Origin: Rutidosis leptorrhynchoides
Lineage: Eukaryota; Streptophyta; Magnoliopsida; Asterales; Asteraceae
Length of the DNA: 64,000 nt
NCBI RefSeq assembly: GCF_046630445.1
Contig: NC_092336.1
Coordinates: 503,269,001 to 503,333,000, forward strand
Direction of reading: 5' to 3'
The notes under the pieces: generated by a model
Told to the model about the DNA's origin: nothing
What the model saw: only the letters and a program-made list of their open reading frames with translations
Databases searched by the model: none
Shown: piece after piece, positions 1-12,200 of the stretch
Layout of the letters: every line of letters starts with the position of its first letter
How positions within the stretch are numbered: the first letter of the stretch is position 1
Position numbers and translations under genes: made by a program

Positions 1-1995
1 TGTAAATAAGGTCTTAAGGGTCATCATCATTCATCATTTAACAAAAGGTGTAAAGTAAGTTTCGTTTATGAAAGCAGTTTAAAACGAAGGCTGACATCGG
101 TCAGTTGCCACAGCCTCTACCCTTACTGAATTAAGGTGAGACCAGTGGCCATGGCTCCGTATATGAGTCCTTTAAGTGTGGTAAAATTTACAGAAGCAAA
201 CTCGTCTTCGTTTGACCGTGGCGACGGTCTAAGTGCGAGTAGTTCAGAAATTTCTGCACAACGTTAAAAGGACATAGTGACTATCGGAGGGCCATAAATC
301 CTAAACCGTAACTCGGATTAAGACGAGTCCTATTATTTGAACAGAGCTATTTGAAAATCAAGGTTACAGTAGCCCAGGTCTATTGGTCTGTTACAGAAAC
401 AGCAGAACAGTAGGCTGTAAACAGAAACAGAAAGATAAATGGGTTCCGGTGGGTTTTAGTGCTTGATGTTCATCATGGTTCTCGTCCTTGATGCATATAG
501 CTTCAAGTGTACAACTCATTGATGTGTTTACATCATCTTTACCAAGGTTGGACCATCATAACCCTTGTGCAAGTCTAAGACATGTAGCACAACTTCACTT
601 AAGAGTTGTAAGTGTTTTGATGAACCAAAGTTACATCAAAGTCTTAGATCTAACACATACATGAACTTTAAGACTAATGATAAGTTACAAACTTGAAAGT
701 GAACTTATGAAATCAAGATCTTAAGTTGTAGAACATAGTTCTTAGTTTGATCTTGAAGATCCAAGACTCAAAAGTCTAGATCTAACATAAGTGTACAAAG
801 TTATAATTAAAAAGTTTCATTTACATGTTCTTGAACTTTTAAAGTTACTTTTAGTTCAAGATTAATGAGATCAAAGTTAACTAGTAACATTTGACCAATC
901 ACAACCAACAAACAAGAAATTAAAGTGTATAATATGAAGAAATAAACTAAGTAAACAAGTAATTAGTTCATGGTTTGTTCATACTTTAAAGATTCAGACC
1001 AAAGTTTGATCTTTAAGAAAGTAAACTTTAAAGTTTACTAACATGACTTTCAAGTATGATTTGCAACACATGAACTTGCAATCTGTTAAGAATGTGTATG
1101 TAGAACATAACTAGTAAGTTAAGTTCTTGTGTGTTCTTGAAGATACAAGATAAAAGAAGAATCAAACTAGAAAGTTTATTCTTGTAACATGTAAGTAAGT
1201 AACAACAATTAACAAAGACAAGTAGTTAAACAATAATCAAGAACAAGTAACAAAAGATGATGGTGATTAAAGGGGTGTTTGAATTCGGTTTAGACAAGAA
1301 GAAAGGAAGAGAAAAAGTCTCATGTAACTTACAAGTTTAGAGAGAAAAAGAGAGGAAATGTTGAGAGGATTTTGCAAGTAAATGTGTGTGTGTTTGAATG
1401 AGAGGAATGGATGAGTGTAAGTAATGAAAAAATGAAAAACAAAACTCTATCCCATGGCCTAAAGGCCACGGTTTTCCAGCAGAAAAATGGAGGGAGGACT
1501 TTGTTTGGTGGTTACTTGTATGTTAAAGTTCAAAAGGGTAGTTAATGGATGGGGTCTCATGGGGATTATGAGGCTAACAAGATTCCAAGTATTCTAACTA
1601 CTAGTTCACATTTAATTTGGTACTTACACATGAAAGAGTGGGCTAGTTAGTCCACTTAAAATGTAGGGTGGGCTAATCAAGTCCATCAAAGTGAGCCCAA
1701 GTCCAAATAAGAGATAATTCAAGTAACAGTCCACTAACACTAGTAAAGGCCCAAGTAATCAACTAATAACCTTAGTTAATCAAAATGATTAATAAAACTT
1801 AATCATGAATGTAAATAATATCTAAAAATATTATTCATGAAAGTTTCGTGTGTCACAAAGACGTTTCGGGCAATTAAAGTCAAGTACGGGCAATCATGGC
1901 AACATGTAAATGTAATAACATACATTCGTTTAATCACGCGTATTAATAATAATAATTATTAATAAATAAACGTTGGAAAATCCAGGGTCGTTACA
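1..1995. mobile_element. End of an LTR from an unplaced Ty3/gypsy-like element
   Basis: No gene is visible. The stretch ends at 1995 in GGGTCGTTACA, the reverse complement of TGTAACGACCC; the LTR at 60378 starts with the same TGTAACGACCC word, so this looks like one end of an LTR. The rest runs off the left edge. No primer-binding site or polypurine tract lies next to 1995, so orientation is uncertain and a solo LTR is possible. It appears to sit inside or against the Athila-like element to the right. Family and age cannot be given from one end. Confidence 0.4.
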
Positions 1996-2588
1996 GAAAT
2001 GAAACTAAAAATATAATTACGAACGAAAAATATTACGAAATAAATGAATAAAAATACAAATTATAACTAAAAAAAATACAAATTTTATAAAAATATTATT
2101 TTTATATTATATTTTATAAAAGTATTAAACTATAAATATAAAAACTTAATTAAAACAAAATTTATTAAAACTAAAACTAATTATTATTAAATTAAAACCC
2201 TAATTAATAATAAATATATTATATTAAAAACCCTACACGTAATTAATGTCCGAGGTATCTGCTGTCAGTGTACCTCATGCGACCGCATAAGTTTTAGCAA
2301 GATGGGTCATGCGATCGCATGGCCCAATATTCCAGATTTGATTCGGGCTTCGAACAGCTTCGGCCCAGTTTTCTATTTTATTTTTTTTTTATTTTTTTCT
2401 GAATTTAATTTATAAAAAGTATTTATATATAAAAAAACTTATATTTTAAAACTAAATATAAAAAAATCTTAAAAATATATATATATATATATATTTTTCT
2501 TTTTAATGTTTTATATATTTTTTTTCTTTTTTTAAAACTTATATATAATTATATTTTTACAAAATTAAAAATATAGCGTTTCGCCGAG

Positions 2589-2606
2589 TCCCCAGCAGCG
2601 GCGCCA
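2589..2606 (-). other. Primer-binding site of the Athila/Tat-like element
   Basis: The minus strand reads TGGCGCCGCTGCTGGGGA, six bases inside the LTR end. It differs at two positions from the TGGCGCCGTTGCCGGGGA remembered for Athila/Tat elements. Confidence 0.7.
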
Positions 2607-2612
2607 AAAACT

Positions 2613-2821
2613 TGATGTGAGCAGCGGTGTATACGAAATAGTTATATTTTTATTACGAAATACGATACAATTTACACAAGTTTTATTTATTTATATACAT
2701 GGGATATACTTAAACCTTGCTACAACACTTATAGGCAGTGTACCTAATCGTAGAGTAGTGTAGTTTTTAGTAAGTCCGGTTCATTCCACAGGGAGCTAGT
2801 GATACGTACTATATTTTTAAC

Positions 2822-2916
<95 letters not shown>

Positions 2917-4188
2917 TAGTAATAATATTATATAAAAGGGGGGTTTTACCGTTTAATGATCGTTTTGTCGATTTTATATTTTAAGTGTAAAGATAAATGA
3001 CGATAATTAAAATGCGTAAAATAAATAACAATATTTAAAATGACAATAAATAAATGACAGTAAATAAAAGTACGATGAGATATAAAATAAAATAATTATG
3101 CTTATTTAAACTTTCGTAACCATGATGTTTGACGTTTTGATTATAATTAATTGTTACCCGGGTTAATTGTCCTTTGTCCTGGTTTATTTGATACCTATCT
3201 GGTTTTTGTCCATAATAGTCCATCGGTCATAATTATAAAATGCTCGTCAAATTAACCTTATTCCCGAAGTCATATATTCCAACTAATTAGGGATTCGAAC
3301 TGTAACAAGGTTTTAATACTTTGTTTAATAATTACACCAGGTTATCGACTGCGTGTAATCCAAGGTTTTAATACTTTGTTAACAATTATACCAATTATCC
3401 TTGTATGTAATCCACCCCTGTTTTAATGAGATATGAATATTAATTTACCCACTTGATCAGAATGAATAATCAATTACCCAACCCGAATAATTAATTAAAT
3501 GATCGTAAAAGATGTCGTATAAACGTCACTAAATAGGACATACATAATCATCATTTTAATAATTATTAGATTAACTAATTTGAAGATAAGTTCGACAGGT
3601 TCCAATGAGTTGTTGCTCAATTAGACAATACCCCCTATCTATTAATAGTCATAGTCCAATGTCCACAAGTGTCGGTCTTTTGTCCAAACCCAAGTTATGG
3701 TACAAAATCCAATAACCTCGTCTTAATATTTAGTCTAACATCACGATTACTTCGGCTCAAATAAGCATAATAATAACTTAGTTACGAGACATTAATTGGA
3801 AAAGGAAGAACATAGCTTACAGTGATTATTTATCGCGTAGCGTTACACGGACAGAGTTTCGACTTTAAAACCCGTAAAACATTTCTTACAATAACCCAAT
3901 TATTATTAAACTTAAATTAAAATAAAAATTATAATTATAAATAAAAATATATCTTACAGAGAGAAGGAAATAAAAATTAAGGTGTAAAGAAATCGTCTGA
4001 AATCGTGGTATTTATAGGACTTGGCCAGATTTTGATGCCCATGTGAGTGCATGGGGTTTCAGTGCAAATATCATGCACTCGCATGGGCTCATACACTCGC
4101 ATGAGTTTTATGCCTATTTCCCATGCGATCCCATGGCCGTCAGATCCAGCTCACATATTTTTTGTTTTCTTGCTTGTCGACATATTAT

Positions 4189-4271
<83 letters not shown>

Positions 4272-4670
4272 TAATATATATTAATTATATATATATATTA
4301 TATTATATTCTTATGCATAGTTGACTTGTAATTTTAGGCCTGTTGCGTCTCGCGTTGATAGTTGGCTCAGGTCCCGGTTCCGAATTTTCGAACGTCCTTT
4401 CGTACGCGTAGATATCTTGTACTTTGCGTTCCGCGGCTTGTACTCTTGTCAATTTTAGACGTTTCTCATCAATAAATGGAACCACTTGAATTATATCTTG
4501 TACATTTGAGCTTTTTGGTCATTTGCGTCTTCAAATCGTCGTTTTCTTCTTTTGTCTTCGCACTTATTTATTTAAACGAATATTACATAAAAATAGAACA
4601 ATTGCAACTAAAAGCTTTACATATTGGAAGGATATTGTGCCTAAATATATGTTCATTTGGAGCACTATCA
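2613..4670 (-). repeat. 2058-bp LTR of the Athila/Tat-like element
   Basis: Bounded by TGATGTGAGC at the left and GAGCACTATCA at the right, an inverted TGAT...ATCA end pair. It contains two long (TA)n tracts (about 2825-2914 and 4194-4267). On the minus strand a TATA box (TATAAATA, plus 4009-4016) lies just downstream of four near-palindromic words of the form CATGNGANNGCATG (4040-4136), which probably mark the LTR promoter. Confidence 0.75.
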
Positions 4671-7600
4671 GTTGTAGATACTCTTGTCTCCAGCCCAAGA
4701 TCACGAACATTTCTCTTCTGCTCACACTTAGCTTCATGATCTGATACGAATCTTTTATTTACATAAGGTTCCAGTATATGAAGAACCAGATAAAGATGTT
4801 ATACTTTATTTAATTGCATATAAGAGCTTTTCCTTTATTTGTTTCCTTCAACAATTGAAACCCCGGAAAACCATAAAACGATTATTCGTTAAATTAAGAG
4901 TCGAATGCTGATGAAGATAAGACAAACATGTGACAACATTATATACAATGACATATAAAACGTATTCAACATCAAAGACCTGCCCAGTTTGACACATGTA
5001 TAGTAATCTTAAGAGAATCCAAAGTGATATACGGACGCAACGCAATTAAAGTCAATAGATAAAAAAGGTCAATAAAGTTATATCAGAAATAAAACAACTT
5101 ATAATTGCAAAGTTTTTGGACAAATTGTGAAATAACATGATTGGACTTACGTTAAAAGTTGTGACAATAGCTTTAGATTTCCCCTCGATGTGCCATGGTC
5201 AAATCCGGATACTTTCTGTAATAGTGTCCACAAATCGAAGCCTCCCATCAAACAAATGAATTCTTACCAAGTTTTGATATCAGGCCTTTATCATCACAAT
5301 GAACTATCACCATAGGGCCTTCCATAGAAATTACAAAATAAAAATTCATCCGGCCGTTTCGCTTTATATTCTGGTGAAAAATCAATATTTAATCCACACA
5401 TATATGGTGTTAGTTCAGACACTATATATGAACCCTAACAAAACTAAGATTATTACCTTTCTATTGAGAGTACAAAAGGGGCCTTCACACTTTAATCGAT
5501 AAAACTCATATTGATTTTGAGTTGCAATTTCAATTTTAATTTGGGTCTTAATTATGTGTACCACAGACCATTGATTAAACTAACACTTTTAAACCAAAAC
5601 ACAACAATTAATAATAACATAATAATTCTAACTATACCTTTTAAACTAAGACAAACTGATCATGTTAGCCTATGCATTTCATGAATGGCTCCGCTAAAAT
5701 TGTTGGTACTTATCCATATATTCATTCATATCAATTAATTTATTGATAAAAAGATTAAAAAAAAAAAAAAAAATTCAAGAAGTTCATGAACACACCTTTG
5801 TCCATCAAAACAGATTGAATGTAGCAGATCTGAAAACAAAAAGAAATTATATAAAATAACGAAAAAGTATCAGCCGATAAACATGATCACCTAATCTGTA
5901 TACTCTTAAGAATATAAATGAACAAAAAAAGTTATTGTTTTAACATCTTTCATAAACCCTAATTTCAGGCAGGTATTGAAAATTACTTACAATGAATCCT
6001 GAAGTATAAAACCAATTATTCTGAGTTGCCTGTGCTACTAATCCGAAACCATAATGTGTCCGCCGTCAATCGATTGTTTGAGTTCTTGAATGATATGTGA
6101 AATATAATAATTGGATAGAAAGATGTTAAGCGTGATATTCATAATATTCAATCGATTAAACACATACAGATTAAATAACACAAAATACATAAATACTAAG
6201 AAACTTTATAAAAATCCCTAATCAAAACATAATGAAATTAAATAACAATCAAACCTTTATGTATATATCAAACTTGTCAGAATTGATTTTAACTACATAG
6301 ACAAAGGATTGTTGAAACTAAAGCATACGAAGTGTCCCGGATGAGCTTCGACTAACCTGCAAACCTGCAAAAAGTCATTCAAATACAAAGTTACTAAACT
6401 TTAAAACTTTAGAATACCTAATTTTTAGTAATTTACAAACAAAAGCAACAATCTATATCTGTGCCTCAACACAAACACAATCTGATCATGATTAACGTAT
6501 GTGAATGTAAATTGACAATACCATATAAAAGATAAAATAGTTTTATCGAGATTATCGTATATGATTTCCGAATGAATGAACATGTATATTGGCTATCATG
6601 TCATACCTGTAGCAATGGGCAAGTCGTTTGACATACACAATCTGATCATGATACGAACCCTACACAAATAACAACTATATCAGTATACACAAACACAACT
6701 ATATTAATAACAACTAAATCAGTATACACAAATCAGTAATCTATATCATTAACAACTATATCAATAATTCAAAAATTGAATCAAAAATTTCTGATGACTT
6801 TTTAAGATAAATTCATATACAATTTTCATTCAATTTTACAAAACACAATTAATTTCATGATGACTTTTTTAATGATCTTTATGAACTGAAAATGAATTTC
6901 AAGTCTACAAACCTGTGATTTCTTTTCACAAGACTAACATCATGTATTTCCTTCAAGCATACACCATCACCATCACTTTATATGTTCCATTTCTCTTTGA
7001 CATTTTATCAAACATCTTACATACACTTTCATAATCACTATATAATTATAACTTGCTACAACTGCATTTAAATCAAATAAGAAGAAACTGAAATCCGAAT
7101 TAAAAAACAAATAAGCAACAAAACAAATTGGAAGTGAAAAATATTAAACACTTTCACCTTATTCTTAGAATTAGTAAGACCTGGTCATGCTCCTTTCCAT
7201 ACTAACCAAACGAACAAAAATTATATAAACTTTAAAATCAAAATATTGACAGAAAAATCGAAAAGAAAACGTTAATGAAGAAAAGCAATACGAAAAATTA
7301 AAATTTAAGGCGGCATCGTAATTAAGGATGTCATTAGTTTAAAGCACTAATCGATATATAAAGCAATAAACAGATGAAATCTTTAGATCTTTTCGCTATC
7401 AAACTGATGGATTTTACCTTGGATGCTTAATGCCGATGAATATGCTCAGAATAATTACATCGTCGATGCATATGATCTGAATAATCAAATCATCTATATC
7501 GATTGGATTAAAATCAAATCAATAAACAGATTCATCAAAACTAATCTAAATTCAAATTGAACAGATTGATCAAAATCTGATTACCTTGTGCGAATTCCAT

Positions 7601-7790
7601 ATAGATGACTGGAGAATCGATTTGTTTGGCGATGGATGGAGGATTGGATGAAGAATCGATTTAGGGTTTTTTGGTTGATTAGCTGAGTGTTACTGATTTG
7701 AGATGAGAGAGTTTTGAAGGGTTGAAGAAGACTGTGTAGCTTGCAAATGAATTTGAGATGGATCGATCCCTAATTTTAGGGCTAAACCCC
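4671..7790 (-). other. Possible spliced minus-strand transcript, unidentified (lncRNA or decayed gene)
   Basis: I recognise no protein here. On the minus strand there is a CT-rich leader at about 7760-7600 with an ATG (about 7599) and a GTAATC donor. A short exon-like piece follows at about 7415-7475, flanked by a CAG acceptor and a GTAAAA donor. Further exon-like pieces with acceptor and donor signals lie near 7177-7201, 6606-6660, 5988-6065, 5795-5830, 5255-5340 and 5110-5205. Joining the first two gives a 22-residue ORF that stops, so a long protein from that start is unlikely. The stretch may be a non-coding RNA or a decayed gene; some of the splice signals may be chance in AT-rich DNA. 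Confidence 0.25.
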
Positions 7791-8264
7791 GTAAGTTTTT
7801 TAGTTTTGAAGGCTAATTTTGTCTGATTACCTCTTAATCCAAGGATTGTCACGTGATTAAGGGTTGGTTTTGAAATGAATGGCTGTGATTAGAGGTGGTT
7901 AAAAGTTTGGATGGCTAGGATTTAATATTGATGAGATTTGTCACTCAATTGTGTGTTTACTTTAAGTATAAGAGAGATTATGAAATATTATAACATCTTT
8001 TTAATATTTAATTGATATCCATTAACTCGCTTCATCTTTTTTTTTGGCAAAATAACGATTACTATTAAAATTAGGAAACCTTCATCAATAAATGAAGGAA
8101 CCATAAACCTGATACATCCAACCATCCAAACAAAATAGCTCGCTAAAAGAAAACATGCTAGAACAACAAACTCGAAAGTAGACCTATCTAAATCTGACCG
8201 AGTCACAACTGAAACAACCATCAAAACCACATAAACACACCTAAACAAATGAGTAGAACTGTAG

Positions 8265-8830
8265 ACCTGGCAATTGTGACCCATACACTCAAATTCGAGT
8301 CAAATGGGTCAAGCTTTCAGGTCAATTGGGTCTTCAGAAAAATTAAGCCTAAAAATGTAAATTAAAACTTAAAAAAAAAATCTAAATATGTTTCTCTCCA
8401 ACCTATTGAGTCCTATAAAAAAACTGAAGGAACGGGTCTAATGGGTATCAATACTCAAAAATCAATAAATAGAGATGGGTCAAATGGGTTTTGTGAACGG
8501 GTCAAATGGGTCGAGCACAAAAAGTTTCATCCGTCAAAAGTTTATGAAAGCATTTATGGTTATATCATTTATTATGTTTTTTAATAGTTCTTATGTATAT
8601 ATAATAAATAATAATAACTAAAATAATGTAAAATATAAAATTAAAAAAAGCGATGTAACCCATTTGACCCAACTGACCTGTGACCTGTTTCGACCCATTA
8701 CCCAAACCGACCCAACCTGACTCATTTTGACCCGTTTAAAAAATTGACCCGTTTGACCTATGACCCATTTCAACCCAAAACCATATTGACCTGTTACCCA
8801 AACCGACCCAACCTGACCCGTTTGCCAGGC
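8265..8830. repeat. Fold-back MITE-like element (probably hAT type) built of GACCC/GGGTC words
   Basis: The left end has CCTGGCAA (8266-8273) and the right end TTGCCAGG (8822-8829), an inverted pair. Inside, the left arm is rich in GGGTCAAATGGGTC words and the right arm in their complements, so the single strand could fold back. I could not find a convincing 8-bp target duplication. Shorter, decayed GACCC-rich patches also occur in introns near 12830-13080, 16760-17060 and 17900-18040. The hAT assignment is from the remembered look of CCTGGCAA-ended plant elements. Confidence 0.5.
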
Positions 8831-9271
8831 ATTAGAAGTAATAAAGGACCGTAACAAATAAAAAGAAAAGAAAAAAAAAAGCCATCAAACACATAACATG
8901 TAACCCGTTTCATCTAGTGGATATGGATATGGACGAATGAACTGAAATTAAATAGATATCTATATAAATATGGTTGAATAAAAATTAATTAGATATGAAT
9001 ATGGATATGAATACGACATCACCTAATCTATATCCGATCCAAATTAAATAGATATGGATATGAATATAAATACTACATCACCATCTATATCCATTGAAAT
9101 ATGTACCTGAGAGTTTGCAAGAAAACAAATTTGTACTCCGTAGTTCATAAGCAGTCAAACAAACACGTAATTACACAAAATTAGAACCGTAACTCTCCTT
9201 CAATCTATCTTCACTCCACACAAACTCTCACGCACGCAAATCAAGACTAATTCTCAAGTGATAAATTACAA
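8831..9271 (+). promoter_or_regulatory. Upstream region and leader of the LCBK2-type gene
   Basis: The first part has short imperfect GATATGGATATGAATA repeats (about 8925-9105). The last 90 bases before the ATG are CT- and CA-rich, typical of a plant 5' leader. A TACTCCGTA word lies at 9134-9142. No clear TATA box was picked out. Confidence 0.3.
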
Positions 9272-12200
9272 ATGGTTTGTTTAGGCATGGCGGTGGTATC
9301 TATGGCGGCGAAACCCTCACTTTTACGAGCCGAACAGTCCGATCTCTCCGCCGCGACCTGCACGGGATCCTCGTCATCATCTCGTCGCCGGGACCTTGTT
9401 TTTATCGTCAATCCTCGAGGTTAGTACTTATATACTGTACATTTATAATTTATAATTTGCTGTAGATTTTTATCTGAGGTGTTAATGAAATGCAATTGAT
9501 CTGTATAAGGTGCTAATGGTCGTACGGGGAGAGAATGGAAGAAGCTGCTGCCGTACCTTAGGTCTCGCCTCGGTAGCGATTGTAATGTGAGACTTCTTTT
9601 AATCTGCTTTTTGTTAAGTCTAATTGTGCATAGTTTCGTATATGATTGATGTACATATCTGCAATTCTGCATGTTGCTGCATTTATTTTATATGGCGTGA
9701 TCAAAATTAGGTTTGATTGTTAGAGAAATGTAGTAGAAAGTACATCAGTTGAGTTGTAAATTTTGGAAAAACTAATTGAAGTCTTTGAGTAGCAAGCAGT
9801 AGGCTTTTACTTAACCAAAATAAGTCAATGTTATTGGTTGTCTTGAAGACATTAAACTTTGGGTACACAATGATTCATAACTGGTAAACACATGTATGAG
9901 ACACGATGATTCATAACTGCACACCATTTTCTTAAAATAAGTGATTAATCGTATACTTGATTTGTTGCATATGGAAAGACACTTATCTGCTTCGAGAACT
10001 AGATGTCTAGGTGGCTTAGCCATCTTATGGTGGGTGATACTTGACGGACTAATTAGTAATATTGTGAGAGATTATTCAAGATCTTAAGGTGCATTACAAA
10101 TGTAATGCAGCAACACCGAGAAATTGTTATACCAGATATCTAAGGAGTGTGTTTTCCACAATTCTTTCTATAACTGCATAATGTTCTGATAATGCACGGT
10201 ATCAAAATGTCAACTGTAATTAGTAAATACGGAGTAATTAGTAATCAAACATTACTTTCCTCCAAGATTATATGAAACGGAAGTCAAAATTGTAGAGAAG
10301 GATTAAAAGGCATATAGCAGGAAACTAACTATACAGATGAAACCATCTTTTCCGTATAAATTCACGTCCAGAATATATGTTGTGTGTTCAGAAAATATGT
10401 TTGAATGGTGCAGCATAATGATTTTTGTAAAATATGTGTTGACCCTTCTTCAATTCTATACAGATATGTGAATCTTTGACTTCAGGTCCATCACATGCGA
10501 TAGACATTACCAGGGAGGTATGCATGTTGAGGCTTTATGTTTGTTATGAAGTTAATTTATAACTATTTAGAAATTCAAATGGATCAAATGTTGGTAGGCC
10601 ATACGTGAGGGTGCTGATGCAGTTGTGGCAGTTGGTGGCGATGGGACACTTCACGAGGTAATATTTCTTTTGAGAATGTTTTTATTTCCTGCACGTTGGG
10701 TTTGTGAAGTACATGGTTATGACAGTTTCATGTACTTTTTTATCTGAACTCTTCATCTAAGAATCTATGATTAAAGTTGCAGTCGCATGTTCATCAACTT
10801 GATATTATACACAAATGTTAGTAACTGAAACTCCAAGTTTTTTCATGTTTCTGATATCATTCTGAAGCACATCATTAAGTTCTGACACAGAAAAGTATAC
10901 ACACATTATCAAGTATTTCTGTGTTGTCTTTGTTTGTTGTTAGTTTACGCTTATGCAGCTTAATTACTTTACTATATTGGCGATAAGTTATCGTTATACC
11001 GCACATGCTGCGGTGTCAGCCATTACAAGTAATTAGTAATAGATGTTAATACTATGACTTAGAGTGTGCGATGCCATAGCACTTTCCATCTTCGTTTCAT
11101 ACTCTTGGTATTGTTTGCGGAACATGTTATAGACATAGTTAATGAACACGTGTTTTTAGTTAAGGAGGTCAAACCAAATACTGGTCAACAACAACAACAA
11201 CAACAAAACCCAATACCACATGAGTGGTGTATGGGGGAGGTAATATGTAGACAATCTTTCCCCTATCCGAGAATAAAGACAAGTATTTTTCCACCCAGAG
11301 TGAAACACTCTCAAGAGTAGAGAAAGTCATCCCTCTCTTTATTCGACGGATAAAGAGATTGCTTCCGAGAGGACCTCCGGCTTTTAAGTAGGAAAAAGGT
11401 TTTTTTTTTATATAAAAAATAATAATAATAGACGCCATGAAAATGGTAGAATCAAATTTCCATGGGTTTTAAATCCTGCCTGGAATTTAATTTAGGTTCT
11501 AAGAGTCAGTCAAGTCGCCAACAAATCGACGATTGCAGTCGACTCAATAGAGCCGTATTCTCATTGGAGAAACAGTTAAATCATATTATGAAAAATTGTT
11601 GATACTGTTGTTACTACCAATATCACCATCAAATTCACCAAAATCCAGATATACAGAAAAAGCATGCAGTGTATTATACATTATCTCTTTTCGTACATAA
11701 TTTTTAAAAGCAAAAAGTGGGTCAGTTTAGTGGTAAAATTGGCAGTGGCCATAAATTTGATCGAAAACAGAGTCTCATGCATCGAGGATCTTAAAATGTC
11801 AGGTTGTCAATGGATTCTTCTGGGGTGGAAAACCAGTTTATAAGCATGATTCAAAGGTTCCCCATACAACATCTCTCGGTGTAAGTGTTTGCACAGGCTG
11901 ATATTTCACACTCCCATATTACTAAGTTTGCACAGGCTGATATTTCAAACTCTCACATTACTAATTTTAAACATTATATAAGCTAATGGAAATTTGCAGT
12001 TAATCCCCTTGGGAACCGGGTCTGATTTTGCAAGAACGTTTAGCTGGTTAGTACTTCTTGCACCGGTTATTTCCAGATATTTGGTACATTAACAACATCA
12101 ATCACCATCTTAATATAGATCATTTTTTTTTTTTTTTTACTTTGTTAGGACAAATGATCCTGTTGACGCCATTGAACGATTAGTTAAAGGTTGTGAATAT

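Larger units (their letters stand above)
1996..4670 (-). mobile_element. Athila/Tat-like LTR retrotransposon remnant: 5' LTR, primer-binding site and a scrap of internal sequence
   Basis: Fossil element on the minus strand. The LTR is 2613-4670. Just inside it, 2589-2606 read on the minus strand is TGGCGCCGCTGCTGGGGA, close to the primer-binding site used by Athila/Tat elements. The internal side (1996-2588) is very AT-rich and carries no recognisable gag or pol, and the element is cut off by the LTR end at 1995, so it is clearly broken. Only one LTR is visible, so age cannot be estimated. Family assignment rests on the primer-binding site and the LTR end motifs. Confidence 0.7.

Noticed and set aside
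4047-4268. ORFs of repeated Tyr-Ile residues here and at 42248-42439, 43253-43740 and 61695-62024
   Set aside because: They are translations of (TA)n microsatellites, not genes.
7988-8284. A 98-aa minus-strand ORF
   Set aside because: Hydrophobic composition from AT-rich DNA, no family resemblance, and it runs into the edge of a fold-back repeat.
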